Shown: positions 31,683-41,071 of the stretch, piece after piece
Layout of the letters: the number at the start of each line of letters is the position of its first letter
How positions within the stretch are numbered: position 1 is the first letter of the stretch
Source: Bacteroidota bacterium
GTDB taxonomy: Bacteria > Bacteroidota > Bacteroidia > NS11-12g > UBA955
Assembly: GCA_030682255.1 (NCBI GenBank)
Contig: JAUXOK010000009.1
Coordinates: forward strand, 176,428-240,427
Reading direction: 5' to 3'
Length of the DNA stretch: 64,000 bases
Notes under the pieces: model-generated
What the model saw: the letters and a program-made list of their open reading frames with translations, nothing else
Databases searched by the model: none
What the model was told of the DNA's origin: nothing
Translations under genes and position numbers: made by a program

Positions 31683-33226
31683 CTCAACTCATCGCCAAAA
31701 TCATTGAAAATACTGAAATCGGTAAGATGAAAATTATTATCGGCTACAACTTTAACCCATTTTTTATATTTCCAATACCAATTCCAACGTACACTTTTCA
31801 TACCACCTTTGGTTAAATAGGCTTTGATGATTGGATTGACTTTCAGTCTTAAATTTTTGATATTTTGTGTTTCCCAAATGTAATTCAACTTTTCTTCGAT
31901 GCTATCGCTTAACAACATACTTGAAACAACAGCACCTGTTCCATTGCAACTTGGGCAAAGTTCGGATGTGTTGATATTCATTTCGGGACGCACTCTTTCT
32001 CTGGTAATCTGAACCAAACCAAATTTGCTCATTGGCAAAATATTGTGTTTAGAACGATCGGATTTCATCGCTTGGAAAAGGCTTTCGTGCAATTCTTTTT
32101 TGTCGTTAGCACTTTTTAAGTCAATAAAATCTATTACAATAATACCTCCCAAATCTCTTAATCTCAATTGTCGAGCGATCTCTTTGGTAGCTTCTAAATT
32201 TATTTTAAGTGCGTTATCTTGTTGACTCGTTGCATCAGTGGTTTTTCTTCCGCTGTTGACATCTATCACATGCATTGCCTCTGTGTGCTCAATAATTAAA
32301 TAAGCACCATTGCTAAACATGACATTTTTACCAAATGCACTTTTTATTTGTTTATCAATTCCAAAATGCTGAAAAATTGGCACTTTGTTATTGTAATATC
32401 TCACCAAAGACTCACGTCCGGGAGCTATATTCGTAATATATGATCTTAATTTATTGGCGTAATCCTCGTCATTAACATGGATATTCGAGAAATCATCATT
32501 CAATAAATCTCTCAGTAAAGCTTCAGTTCTAGAAATTTCACCTAACACTTTTTTGATAGGTTGCGCATTTCTAGCATTATCAATGAGAATTTCCCATTGT
32601 TTAATTAAACCATTTAAATCTGCTTCAATTTCTTCGATGCCAGCTTCTTCTGCAACTGTACGAATAATAACACCAAAATTTTGAGGTTTTAATTTATCCA
32701 ACATCTGCTTCAATCTTTTTTTATGATTGACATCAGATATTTTTTTAGATATAGAAGTCTTTTTTCCAAAAGGCACTAAAACTGAAAAACGACCTGCAAA
32801 AGAAATATCGCAAGTGATTCGGGGACCTTTAGTACCAATTGGTTCTTTGAAAATTTGAACTAAGATTTCATCGCCTTTTTTCAAAACATCAGAAACTTTA
32901 CCAGTTTTAACAATTTCTTCTTCAGCAGCAAATTCAGCAAGACTTGCATCTTTTAGGCCACCTTGAGTAACAATTTTGGTAAGTTTTTGAACAGATTTGA
33001 AGTTAGGACCCAAATCGGTATAATGAAGAAACGCATCTCTCTCATGACCAACATCCAAGAATGCGGCATTAAGATTTGGCATAATCTTTTTAATTTTAGC
33101 AAGATACACATCTCCCACCTGAAAAGATGAAACTGTGTCTTCCTTATGTAGCTCTGTAAGTTGTTTGTTAAAAATTAAGGCTACATCAATGCCATTTGAG
33201 TTCTTATCTATGACAAGCTCATTCAC
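31679..33226 (-). CDS. rng: Ribonuclease E/G
   Basis: 515 aa, the length of Bacteroidota Rng. The S1 domain occupies about 35-130, with an internal insertion (GGLKDASLAEFAAEEEIVKT). An RNase H-like and catalytic core follows, with the metal-binding acidic residues in VIDVNSGR and IIVIDFIDLK. A zinc-link Cys pair reads CPSCNGTG at about residue 425. The enzyme cleaves single-stranded RNA 5'-end-dependently and matures rRNA. The long C-terminal scaffold of E. coli RNase E is absent. It closes a cluster HU - TPR protein - mS38-like - Rng on the minus strand. Confidence 0.95.
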   Translation of the reverse strand: MNELVIDKNSNGIDVALIFNKQLTELHKEDTVSSFQVGDVYLAKIKKIMPNLNAAFLDVGHERDAFLHYTDLGPNFKSVQKLTKIVTQGGLKDASLAEFAAEEEIVKTGKVSDVLKKGDEILVQIFKEPIGTKGPRITCDISFAGRFSVLVPFGKKTSISKKISDVNHKKRLKQMLDKLKPQNFGVIIRTVAEEAGIEEIEADLNGLIKQWEILIDNARNAQPIKKVLGEISRTEALLRDLLNDDFSNIHVNDEDYANKLRSYITNIAPGRESLVRYYNNKVPIFQHFGIDKQIKSAFGKNVMFSNGAYLIIEHTEAMHVIDVNSGRKTTDATSQQDNALKINLEATKEIARQLRLRDLGGIIVIDFIDLKSANDKKELHESLFQAMKSDRSKHNILPMSKFGLVQITRERVRPEMNINTSELCPSCNGTGAVVSSMLLSDSIEEKLNYIWETQNIKNLRLKVNPIIKAYLTKGGMKSVRWNWYWKYKKWVKVVADNNFHLTDFSIFNDFGDELS

Positions 33227-33257
33227 AACAGTAGTAGTAAAAAATTAAATTAAGAAA

Positions 33258-33347
33258 TTATTTTTTCTTGTGACGATTTTTTCTCAATCTTTTTTTGCGT
33301 TTGTGAGTCGCGATTTTGTGTCTTTTTCTTTTTTTTCCGCTTGGCAT
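33258..33347 (-). CDS. Very small basic protein, AURKAIP1/COX24 (mS38, bS22-like) family
   Basis: 29 aa from ATG 33347 to TAA. About 60% of residues are Lys, Arg or His (it begins MPSGKKRKRHKIATHKRKKR). This matches the C-terminal basic motif of the mitochondrial ribosomal protein mS38 (AURKAIP1/COX24), which has bacterial counterparts such as bS22 of mycobacteria and tiny Bacteroidota proteins. It probably binds the small ribosomal subunit near the mRNA decoding region. The position between the RNase E/G gene and a TPR gene fits a translation or RNA role. It is too short for most gene finders. Confidence 0.8.
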   Translation of the reverse strand: MPSGKKRKRHKIATHKRKKRLRKNRHKKK

Positions 33348-33369
33348 AATATTTTTATTTTAATATAGG

Positions 33370-34161
33370 TTATTTAATACTCTGGGCTTTATTTTCCCAT
33401 AGTTTTGATTCTTCTTTGTTCCCCATCATCGCATAAATTTGACTCAATTCGAGGTAAAACTCTCGATTTTGGGGCTGCAAAGATACTAATTTTTTGAATC
33501 TTACAATAGCTTTTTCAAATTGATTTGATTCAACGGCTAATTTACCCAAATAATACAACCCATCTAAATGGTTAGAATCTACTGCTATAACTTCTCTTAA
33601 AAGCAAAGCCGGCTTCATCAAATCCATCTGATCTTCGGGTGTTTGCATCTTATTTAGATTATATACACAAACAGCTAAATCAACTTTTGCATCTAAATTA
33701 TTAGGATTCAAGGTCAAACATTTTTCTAAATTCTCTTTAGATTTTTTGGTCAACATGAGTTCGTTGCTGCTTTCATCATGTTTGTATAATTCCATTAAAT
33801 AAAAACGAGCAGCTTGCAAATACCGGGAATCATTATTTTGAATTTTAGCTAAACGTTCTGCCAAAACCCCTGCATATAAATACTGTTTCATAGTATCTAG
33901 CAATTGAATAGACAACAACAATCTATTAGTATCGTTAGAATTGAGCACATCTGGCTTTACAACATTTGTTGAACTACCAATATTTTTCAAAGTACTTTCA
34001 AACTCAGATTGTGTTTGAATTTGCATAGCTGTATTCTTTTTATCAGCTAGGTTTTTGAAATCATAGTTTGCTTCTTTCCTATTGAAGCCAATGAATGACA
34101 AAATAGTAATTAGAAAGAAAAAAGCAACCCATAAGGTTGCTTTAATGTAAGAAATTTTCAT
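33370..34161 (-). CDS. TPR-repeat protein, membrane-anchored
   Basis: 263 aa. An N-terminal hydrophobic segment (about 9-26, VAFFFLITILSFIGF) anchors the protein or acts as signal. After a charged linker the C-terminal two thirds are tetratricopeptide-like helices (LDAKVDLAVCVYNLNK, DGLYYLGKLAVESNQFEKAI, FYLELSQIYAMMGNKEESK). These form a protein-protein scaffold. It is 9 nt downstream of the HU gene and close to the RNase gene, a grouping common in Bacteroidota. The partner is unknown. Confidence 0.85.
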   Translation of the reverse strand: MKISYIKATLWVAFFFLITILSFIGFNRKEANYDFKNLADKKNTAMQIQTQSEFESTLKNIGSSTNVVKPDVLNSNDTNRLLLSIQLLDTMKQYLYAGVLAERLAKIQNNDSRYLQAARFYLMELYKHDESSNELMLTKKSKENLEKCLTLNPNNLDAKVDLAVCVYNLNKMQTPEDQMDLMKPALLLREVIAVDSNHLDGLYYLGKLAVESNQFEKAIVRFKKLVSLQPQNREFYLELSQIYAMMGNKEESKLWENKAQSIK

Positions 34162-34170
34162 TATGCAATA

Positions 34171-34491
34171 TTAATCATTATTTTCCTCTTTTTTAGGAAC
34201 AAAATCTTTAGGAATACTTGATTTAATTTTCTCAACAAAAACTTTTGCGGGTTTAAATTTTGGGATAAAATGTTCATCGATAACTAAAGCTGTATTTTTT
34301 GAAATATTTCTAGCCACTTTTTTAGCTCTTTTCTTTAAAATAAAACTACCAAAGCCTCTAAAATAAATATTTTCGCCACTGGCCATGTTATTTTTCATAA
34401 CTTTGAAAAATGTTTCTAAAGATTCCGATACAATTACTTTGTCGATACCTGTTTTTTCTGAAATTTCTGAGATGATTTCTGATTTTGTCAT
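34171..34491 (-). CDS. HU-family DNA-binding protein
   Basis: 106 aa. HU/IHF fold: helices MTKSEIISEISEKTGIDK and VSESLETFFKVMKNN, then the beta arm with the signature YFRGFGSFILKKRAKKVARN and a C-terminal PKFKPAKVF. Binds and bends DNA without strong sequence preference. The ATG at 34491 starts exactly at the domain; the longer frame adds an unrelated N terminus. It is divergent from mutY, whose ATG lies 48 nt away. First gene of the HU - TPR - mS38-like - RNase E/G unit. Confidence 0.93.
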   Translation of the reverse strand: MTKSEIISEISEKTGIDKVIVSESLETFFKVMKNNMASGENIYFRGFGSFILKKRAKKVARNISKNTALVIDEHFIPKFKPAKVFVEKIKSSIPKDFVPKKEENND

Positions 34492-34539
34492 ATTGTTATA
34501 TATTAAAGTGCTTATTTTTAAATAATTAAACGCAAAACT

Positions 34540-35580
34540 ATGCAAATTGTTTTTGATATTTTAAAATGGTATGAAAAAAATTTCCGAACATTGCCTTGGA
34601 GAGAAACTAAAGACCCATATAAAATTTGGCTATCAGAGGTGATTTTGCAGCAAACACAAGTGATTCAGGGGCTTAGTTATTATGATAAATTCATTCAAAA
34701 ATTTCCAAATATTTTTTCATTGGCAGAGGCTTCCGAAGAAGACATTTTAAAAAACTGGCAGGGTTTAGGCTATTATTCGAGGGCAAGAAATCTTCATAAA
34801 ACAGCAAAAATAGTTTCTGAAACTCACATGGGTAAGTTTCCTGAAACTTTAGAGGACATCATCAAACTACCTGGAATTGGTTTATATACTTCCGCTGCTA
34901 TATTATCTATGGCATTTGAAAAAAAACACCCTGTTTTAGACGGCAATGTATTTAGATTTATTTCGAGGTTGTATGCAATTGAAATAGCCATTGATGAACC
35001 TAAAAACAGAAAATATTTTATAGACATTTTAACCGAAATGATGGAAGGACAGAAACCTTCAGTATTCAATAATGCAATGATGGAAATGGGAGCTATGATT
35101 TGCAAACCTCAAAACCCAGATTGTAATAATTGCCCGGTAGAAAGATTTTGTGAAGCCAAAAAACAAGATATTATCTCAAAATTACCAATTAAAAATCAAA
35201 AAATCAAAATCAAAAAACGATTTTTCAATTATTTTTTAATAGAGGAAGCCGATTTTTTCTACATACAATTAAGAACAGACAATGATATTTGGCGACATCT
35301 TTACCAATTACCATTGATAGAAAGTGAAAAAGCCTTGGATATTGAAGAGATAATTAAAACAACAAATGAGCAATGGAATTACAAGGTTCTTCAAAACATT
35401 AATTTAATAATGTCAACCCATCATATTCTGACTCACCAGAGAATTCATGTTCAGTTTTGGCGACTAAAAGTTAAAGAAATTGATTTTAAAAAATCTGAAA
35501 ACTATATAAAAACCAATCACTTAGAATTTAAAAAATATCCCATACCCAAATTGATAGAAAAAATAATATTACATTTGTAG
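34540..35580 (+). CDS. mutY: A/G-specific adenine DNA glycosylase
   Basis: 346 aa. It removes adenine mispaired with 8-oxoguanine. The HhH-GPD core is visible with the catalytic Glu in LSEVILQQTQV (residue about 38), the HhH motif KLPGIGLYTSAAI and the catalytic Asp in VLDGNVFRF. A [4Fe-4S] cluster motif C-x6-C-x2-C-x5-C (starting CKPQNPDC) is complete. A NUDIX-like C-terminal domain for 8-oxoG recognition follows. It opens the cluster mutY - ssb - gldE - gldD, an order conserved in Bacteroidota. Confidence 0.96.
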   Translation: MQIVFDILKWYEKNFRTLPWRETKDPYKIWLSEVILQQTQVIQGLSYYDKFIQKFPNIFSLAEASEEDILKNWQGLGYYSRARNLHKTAKIVSETHMGKFPETLEDIIKLPGIGLYTSAAILSMAFEKKHPVLDGNVFRFISRLYAIEIAIDEPKNRKYFIDILTEMMEGQKPSVFNNAMMEMGAMICKPQNPDCNNCPVERFCEAKKQDIISKLPIKNQKIKIKKRFFNYFLIEEADFFYIQLRTDNDIWRHLYQLPLIESEKALDIEEIIKTTNEQWNYKVLQNINLIMSTHHILTHQRIHVQFWRLKVKEIDFKKSENYIKTNHLEFKKYPIPKLIEKIILHL

Positions 35581-35611
35581 CCGTTAATGGTCTCAATTTT
35601 AATAAAAGTGT

Positions 35612-36004
35612 ATGGTAAATAAAGTATTTCTCCTTGGTAGATTAGGTAAAGATCCTGAAGTAAAGTATCTTGACAATAGTAGAGTTGTAGCAAATTTTTC
35701 ATTGGCCACTAATGAGGTTTTTTTGGATAAATCGGGCAACAAAGTTGAACAAACAGATTGGCACAATATAGAAATGTGGGATGCTTTAGCAAAAAATGCT
35801 GAAAAGGTATTAAAAAAAGGAAGAACTGTTTTTATTGAAGGCAAACTTAAAAATGAATCGTGGTTAGACAAAGACGGCAACAAAAAAAGTGTTGTTAAAA
35901 TAAGAGCGCTACAATTTCAAGTTATTTCATCTCCTTCAAATCAAGGCAATGAAAACAATTCTCAATTCAACAATCACGATATTCATTCAGACGAAAACAC
36001 ATAA
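35612..36004 (+). CDS. ssb: Single-stranded DNA-binding protein
   Basis: 130 aa with an OB fold covering about residues 1-105. Characteristic segments are MVNKVFLLGRLGKDPEVKYL, VVANFSLATNE, TDWHNIEMWDALAKNAEKVL and GRTVFIEGKLKNESW. The short C-terminal tail is Asn/Ser-rich and ends HDIHSDENT, without the usual DxDxPF end that recruits partners. That suggests a secondary SSB or altered partner use. It lies between mutY and gldE. Confidence 0.95.
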   Translation: MVNKVFLLGRLGKDPEVKYLDNSRVVANFSLATNEVFLDKSGNKVEQTDWHNIEMWDALAKNAEKVLKKGRTVFIEGKLKNESWLDKDGNKKSVVKIRALQFQVISSPSNQGNENNSQFNNHDIHSDENT

Positions 36005-36026
36005 TAATTAGAGTGACTTTATAAAA

Positions 36027-37367
36027 ATGGCAGAAGACCCTTATCCCCTTTTTTCAATATTAAATCCTTTGCAAATACTGAGTACTGGCTTGCAAAATGT
36101 TGACCCTATATATATCATAGGCTTATCATTTTCAATTATTGTTCTCATATTTTTATCCGCATTATTTTCAGCTAGTGAAAATGCTTTATTTTCTCTTAAT
36201 CATCAAGATATTGATAGATTAAACAAAGAGAAAGCAAGTACAAGTAAAGCTATTATCAAACTTTTACAACAACCCAGAAAACTATTAGCAGCAATACTGG
36301 TAGCTAATAATTTTGTCAATGTATCTTTGATTATAATAGCATCTAAATTAATTGATACAGTTTTTTTATTCAAAGACAAAAATGTTGAATTTCTTGTCAA
36401 AGTATTATTAGTAACTTTTATACTATTACTTTTTGGAGAGGTAATGCCAAAAGTTTATGCCATCAGAAAAAACATCAAGATTTCTAGATTAATGGCTATC
36501 CCTCTTTTGTTTTGCGAAAAAATATTCACTCCCATTATTTATCCATTATTAAGATTTACTTCCTTTATAGACAAACGCGTTAAAATTCACGAACACACTG
36601 TTTCTGCTGATGAACTTACACATGCCATTGATATTACCTCAGATTCTAAAACAGGGATACAGGAACGTGATATTTTAAAAGGAATTGTTAGTTTTGGGAA
36701 TAAAACAGTTCGTCAAATCATGAAAAGCAGAGTAGATGTCTCTGCTTTAGACATTCAAATGAATTATGAAGAAATGTTGATGAAAGTTAACGAATGGGGA
36801 TACAGTCGTTTCCCTGTTTACGATGAAACATTTGATGATATTTGCGGGGTTTTGAATATCAAAGAAATATTACCTCATTTGCATGAAGGCAAAACTTTTA
36901 ATTGGAAAAAACTTCTTAAACCTGCTTTCTATGTGCCCGACACCAAACGAATTGATTTATTGCTAGCAGAATTTCAAGAAGAAAGAAACCACATGGCGAT
37001 TGTTGTTGACGAATATGGCGGAAAACTTGGTATTGTTACGATGGAAGACATTCTAGAAGAGATTTTTGGCGAAATAAACGATGAGTTTGATGAAGAACAA
37101 ATCAGTTACAGCAAAATAGACAATAACACTTACATCATAGAAGGTAAAATTTTAATCAATGATTTTTGTAAAATCACTGAAACAGATGATGATTATTTTG
37201 ATGAAATAAAAAACGACTCCGAAACTGTTGCAGGTCTTATCATGGAACTTTCAGGTAGAATTCCACAACGCGATGAAACAATAAAATACAAAATATTTAG
37301 TTTTATAATCGAAGCAGCTGATAATCGAAGAGTGAAACGCATTAAAGTTGTGATAGATAGACCATGA
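36027..37367 (+). CDS. gldE: Gliding-motility-associated transporter-like protein GldE
   Basis: 446 aa of the CNNM/CorC-type (HlyC) family. It has an N-terminal DUF21 membrane domain with about four segments (LSFSIIVLIFLSALFSASE, VLLVTFILLLFGEVMPK), a CBS pair (about 215-340, with KSRVDVSALDI and MAIVVDEYGGKLGIVTMEDI) and a C-terminal transporter-associated domain (YIIEGKILINDF). In Flavobacterium the gene is needed with gldD for efficient gliding and T9SS function. It overlaps gldD by 4 nt (ATGA). Confidence 0.9.
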   Translation: MAEDPYPLFSILNPLQILSTGLQNVDPIYIIGLSFSIIVLIFLSALFSASENALFSLNHQDIDRLNKEKASTSKAIIKLLQQPRKLLAAILVANNFVNVSLIIIASKLIDTVFLFKDKNVEFLVKVLLVTFILLLFGEVMPKVYAIRKNIKISRLMAIPLLFCEKIFTPIIYPLLRFTSFIDKRVKIHEHTVSADELTHAIDITSDSKTGIQERDILKGIVSFGNKTVRQIMKSRVDVSALDIQMNYEEMLMKVNEWGYSRFPVYDETFDDICGVLNIKEILPHLHEGKTFNWKKLLKPAFYVPDTKRIDLLLAEFQEERNHMAIVVDEYGGKLGIVTMEDILEEIFGEINDEFDEEQISYSKIDNNTYIIEGKILINDFCKITETDDDYFDEIKNDSETVAGLIMELSGRIPQRDETIKYKIFSFIIEAADNRRVKRIKVVIDRP

Positions 37368-37945
37368 AAAAACTTCTAATCATTTTAGTTTTTATAATTG
37401 CGTCATGCAATGGCGATGTTTCGACACCCAAACCGCATGCTTACCCACGCTTTTATTTCCCTGAAAAACAGTATCAAATCTTTGACAGTGTTGCACCATT
37501 TAGTTTTTTGTATCCTACTTATGCCATGATTCAAAACCATCAAAATGAGGATACTAACTGGAATCCATATTGGTATAACATTCATTACATACCATTTAAT
37601 GCTACCCTTCACCTCAGTTATTTATCTTTTAAAAACAGGGATGAATTTAATGATTTATTTAACGATACTCGGAAATTGGTTTATAAACACGACATCAGAG
37701 CCGAAGAAATTCAAGAAACTGAAATAATCAACCAAAGCGCTGATATTACTGGCATTGTATACGAATTGAAAGGCAATACGGCAACTAACTTGAATTTCTA
37801 CATCAGTGATGGCAAACAACACTTTTTAAGAGGCGCCTTATATTTTAATGCTAAGACAGAAATTGACAGTATTCAACCCGCTTTTGACTTCTTAAAAACA
37901 GATATCATTAAATTGATTGAAACTACAAAATGGCGCAATCCATAA
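37364..37945 (+). CDS. gldD: Gliding-motility lipoprotein GldD
   Basis: 193 aa. The lipobox is IIASC (Cys about residue 15). Family hallmarks are KPHAYPRFYFPEKQYQ near the N terminus, the block APFSFLYPTYA, WYNIHYIPFNATLHLSY and a central IVYELKGNTATNLNFYISD. GldD is an envelope lipoprotein required for gliding and T9SS in Flavobacterium johnsoniae. It is translationally coupled to gldE. Confidence 0.9.
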   Translation: MKKLLIILVFIIASCNGDVSTPKPHAYPRFYFPEKQYQIFDSVAPFSFLYPTYAMIQNHQNEDTNWNPYWYNIHYIPFNATLHLSYLSFKNRDEFNDLFNDTRKLVYKHDIRAEEIQETEIINQSADITGIVYELKGNTATNLNFYISDGKQHFLRGALYFNAKTEIDSIQPAFDFLKTDIIKLIETTKWRNP

Positions 37946-37993
37946 CTTTTTGAATTGTGCAAAATAAGTAGACAAAACCTTTCTCTTCTTCAA

Positions 37994-38001
37994 TACCTTT
38001 G
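37994..38001 (+). promoter_or_regulatory. -7 element TACCTTTG for purH
   Basis: It matches TAnnTTTG and ends 8 nt before the purH ATG at 38010. It belongs to the group of promoters with 4-8-nt leader spacing in this window. Confidence 0.6.
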
Positions 38002-38009
38002 CAGTCATC

Positions 38010-39539
38010 ATGCAAAATAGCTCCAAACTTATTAAAAGTGCCCTTATCTCTGTTTATCATAAAGACCGTTTAGATATCATTGTTCAAGAATTAAACCGCT
38101 TAGGCATTCAGATTTTTTCGACTGGTGGCACACTCAAATTTATTAATGATTTAGGAATAAAAGCTACTGCAGTTGAATCCTATACTGGATTTCCTGAAAT
38201 TTTGGATGGCAGAGTAAAAACATTGCACCCCAATATTTTTGGTGGCATTTTAGCACGAAGAGATAATCCACAAGACATTGAGCAGCTTGAAAAACATCAA
38301 ATTTCAAACATAGATTTAGTGATTGTTGATTTATATCCCTTTGAAGAAACCTTAAAAAACACAACTGATGAAGCAGAAATCATCGAAAAAATTGACATCG
38401 GTGGAATTTCTTTGATAAGAGCTACAGCTAAAAACTTTAATGACACGGTAATAATTTCTGATAGAGATCAATACAATGAATTTATTGAATTATTAGAAAA
38501 GAAAAAAGGTCACACTGATTTAGCAGACAGACAATATTTTGCAGCCAAGGCATTTTTAACCTCATCTCATTACGACACGAGTATTTTTAATTATTTCAAT
38601 AAAAAAACACAATTACCTGTTTTTAAACAAAGTATAACCCAATCTAAAACATTGAGATATGGCGAAAATCCGCATCAAAAAGCGACATTTCATGGCAATT
38701 TAGAAGACTTATTTATTATTCACAATGGCAAAGAATTGTCATACAACAATTTGGTGGATGTAGAAGCTTCATTAAATCTCATTTCAGAATTTAAAGACCC
38801 TACTTTCACCATCATCAAACACACCAACTCTTGTGGATTAGCTAGCAGACCAACCATGAAAGAAGCTTATTTGGCAGCTTTAGCGGGCGACCCAACTTCA
38901 GCTTTTGGAGGCGTTTTAGCTTGCAACCAAACCATAGATTTAGATGCAGCTCAAGAAATCAATCAACTTTTCTTTGAGGTAATTTCTGCTCCTTCATACA
39001 CCCAAGAGGCTTTAGATATTTTAAAACAGAAAAAAAACAGAATCATCCTTGAAATCAAAACACAAACTGAGAATAAAACCATGTTTAAAAGCCTTTTAAA
39101 CGGTGTTTTAGAACAAGATATTGATTGGAGTTCTGAAAAATCTAACACTTTTAAAATAGTTACTAATGCCACACCAACAATTGAAGAAATGAGTGATTTA
39201 GAATTTGCTATTATTGCTGTTAAACATTTGAAATCTAACGGCATTACTTTGGTAAAAAACAAACAACTGATTGGCATGGGTTGCGGTCAAACCTCTAGAA
39301 TTGATGCCTTAGAATCTGCAATCAAAAAAGCCAAAAACTTTGGTTTTGAAACACAAGGAGCCGTGATGGCATCTGAAGCATTTTTCCCATTTCCTGATTG
39401 CGTAAACATAGCTGCATCGGCTGGGATTAAAGCAATTGCCCAACCAGGCGGCAGTATCAAAGACCAAGACAGCATAGACGAAGCCAATAAACACCAGCAA
39501 GCCATGGTTTTAACAAGTATTAGACACTTCAAACATTAA
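38010..39539 (+). CDS. purH: Bifunctional AICAR formyltransferase / IMP cyclohydrolase
   Basis: 509 aa. The N-terminal IMP cyclohydrolase domain begins ALISVYHKDRLDIIV, with the phosphate-binding STGGTLKFI and GRVKTLHPNIFGGILARR. The C-terminal AICAR transformylase domain shows KTLRYGENPHQKA, the catalytic-region IIKHTNSCGLA, AFGGVLACN and the closing AIAQPGGSI. It carries out the last two steps of de novo IMP synthesis, using 10-formyltetrahydrofolate. A short-leader promoter precedes it. The alpha/beta hydrolase begins 3 nt after its stop. Confidence 0.97.
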   Translation: MQNSSKLIKSALISVYHKDRLDIIVQELNRLGIQIFSTGGTLKFINDLGIKATAVESYTGFPEILDGRVKTLHPNIFGGILARRDNPQDIEQLEKHQISNIDLVIVDLYPFEETLKNTTDEAEIIEKIDIGGISLIRATAKNFNDTVIISDRDQYNEFIELLEKKKGHTDLADRQYFAAKAFLTSSHYDTSIFNYFNKKTQLPVFKQSITQSKTLRYGENPHQKATFHGNLEDLFIIHNGKELSYNNLVDVEASLNLISEFKDPTFTIIKHTNSCGLASRPTMKEAYLAALAGDPTSAFGGVLACNQTIDLDAAQEINQLFFEVISAPSYTQEALDILKQKKNRIILEIKTQTENKTMFKSLLNGVLEQDIDWSSEKSNTFKIVTNATPTIEEMSDLEFAIIAVKHLKSNGITLVKNKQLIGMGCGQTSRIDALESAIKKAKNFGFETQGAVMASEAFFPFPDCVNIAASAGIKAIAQPGGSIKDQDSIDEANKHQQAMVLTSIRHFKH

Positions 39540-39542
39540 AAG

Positions 39543-40211
39543 ATGGACATTCTGTTTTTACATGGTGCTTTAGGTTGCAAACAACATTGGATGCCACTTA
39601 TTGAAAAGTTTAAAGATGAATATAACATTCACAATATTGACTTTGTAGGGCATGGTATAAATTCAGAAGAAACTGACATCACGCTTGATGATTTAGTTGA
39701 CCAAATCAAACGCTACGTTCAAACAAATATTGAAGGTAATTTCACAATCGTTGGATATAGTTTGGGCGGTTATGTTGGTTTAAAATTGGCATTACAAAAC
39801 ATCGAAGGTTTAAAAAAACTGATTTGCATTGCAACGCAATTAGACTGGGATGAAGTAAAAGCATTGAATGAAAACAAAAAAATCACCACCGAAAACTTTA
39901 TGCCAATCAAAGAAAAATTGGCATCAGAACATCAAGCAAGTTACGAAGCCATAATTAAAACAACGCACAACATTTTGGAGTCAATTGGTAAAAAACCCAT
40001 ATCACCCAATTCATTTGAGCGAAACCAAATCCCATTATATTTTCTTATTGGAGAAAAAGACAAAATGGTGAATCTAGATTTCACCAAAGATTTTTGCTTA
40101 AATATTTCAAATTCCACTATCTTTTCACTTCAAAATCAACCACATTTGTTAGAAAAAATGGATGTGGAGGTTTTAACCCAAAAAATCAAGGCGATAATTG
40201 GAGTCTATTGA
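39543..40211 (+). CDS. Alpha/beta hydrolase
   Basis: 222 aa. The alpha/beta-hydrolase fold is visible: oxyanion loop LHGALGCKQHW, nucleophile elbow GYSLGGYVGL (Ser about residue 74), the acid region LIGEKDKMV and catalytic His in QPHLLEK. There is no signal peptide, so it acts in the cytoplasm. The substrate cannot be inferred. It is co-transcribed with purH, with a 3-nt gap, although no functional link is known. Confidence 0.9.
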   Translation: MDILFLHGALGCKQHWMPLIEKFKDEYNIHNIDFVGHGINSEETDITLDDLVDQIKRYVQTNIEGNFTIVGYSLGGYVGLKLALQNIEGLKKLICIATQLDWDEVKALNENKKITTENFMPIKEKLASEHQASYEAIIKTTHNILESIGKKPISPNSFERNQIPLYFLIGEKDKMVNLDFTKDFCLNISNSTIFSLQNQPHLLEKMDVEVLTQKIKAIIGVY

Positions 40212-40447
40212 TTTTATTTTGTCTTGTTTTGTAAAGATGAAGCTTTAGCAAATAAATAGAAACTAAATCAATTTCCCATTTTCGGAATTATTTTCCAAAA
40301 TTAGAATATCCAACTATTAATTTAAAAAAATATTATCAATAGAAATGCATTTGTTTAAAATAAAACTTACTTAAAATTTAAGTTTCAAATACTCTAATAA
40401 ATCAAAATATGGTTTCATATCATTTTTTTTATTAGTATTGCATCTGT
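40212..40447. other. Intergenic AT-rich stretch before the 40448 gene
   Basis: No RNA gene or strong hairpin is seen. A weak -7 element TAGTATTG (one mismatch to TAnnTTTG) at 40433-40440 ends 7 nt before the ATG at 40448. Confidence 0.5.
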
Positions 40448-41071
40448 ATGAAAAGAAATCAAACCATATTAACTTGTCTTTTATGTTTCATAATGATGAA
40501 TCTGCAAGCAAAAGAGCTAAAATACTTAGGAGTGGCTGTAACTAATAGTGTTACCGCATTGCCTTTTTCTGGTTTTCCAAAATTATTTCATAGCCAATTT
40601 CATCCTGGTATTACGCTGTCTACGGGTTTTAATTGGACCGAAAAACCTAAACACAATTTGATGCAAAGTTTTAAATTGGGTTATTTACACCACCGATTTA
40701 TTCAAAAAAGCATCATGCTTTATTCTGAATTTGGCTACAGACATAAAACCACCGAAAAACTGGGATTGAGCGTTGCTGTTGGCGGTGGTTATCTACACAT
40801 GATTCCTGGAGACGAACAACTGCGCATGAACGCTGAAGGGGATTGGGAAATGATTAAATTAAAAAGTCGTCCTCAAGCGCTAATAAGCATCTCTATGGGC
40901 GTTGATTATCAAATTACAGATAATGGTATCAGGGCTTTTGTGCGTTATCAAAATATGTTACAAACGCCTTTTGTGCCTGGTTATGTGCCGCTACTCCCCT
41001 ATAATGTATTTCATTTAGGTGCAACAATTCCTATGAAATTAATTAAGAAAGGAGGCAACAATGCTCAATAA
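40448..41071 (+). CDS. Hypothetical outer-membrane or periplasmic protein (207 aa)
   Basis: A signal peptide (first 21 residues, ending NLQA) is followed by strands with alternating aromatic and small residues (HPGITLSTGFNWTEK, SIMLYSEFGYRHK, LGLSVAVGGGYLHM, QALISISMGVDYQI). The pattern fits a small eight-stranded barrel. The family is not recognised. It overlaps the following serine-hydrolase lipoprotein gene by 11 nt, so the two are translationally coupled and may act together. Confidence 0.6.
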   Translation: MKRNQTILTCLLCFIMMNLQAKELKYLGVAVTNSVTALPFSGFPKLFHSQFHPGITLSTGFNWTEKPKHNLMQSFKLGYLHHRFIQKSIMLYSEFGYRHKTTEKLGLSVAVGGGYLHMIPGDEQLRMNAEGDWEMIKLKSRPQALISISMGVDYQITDNGIRAFVRYQNMLQTPFVPGYVPLLPYNVFHLGATIPMKLIKKGGNNAQ

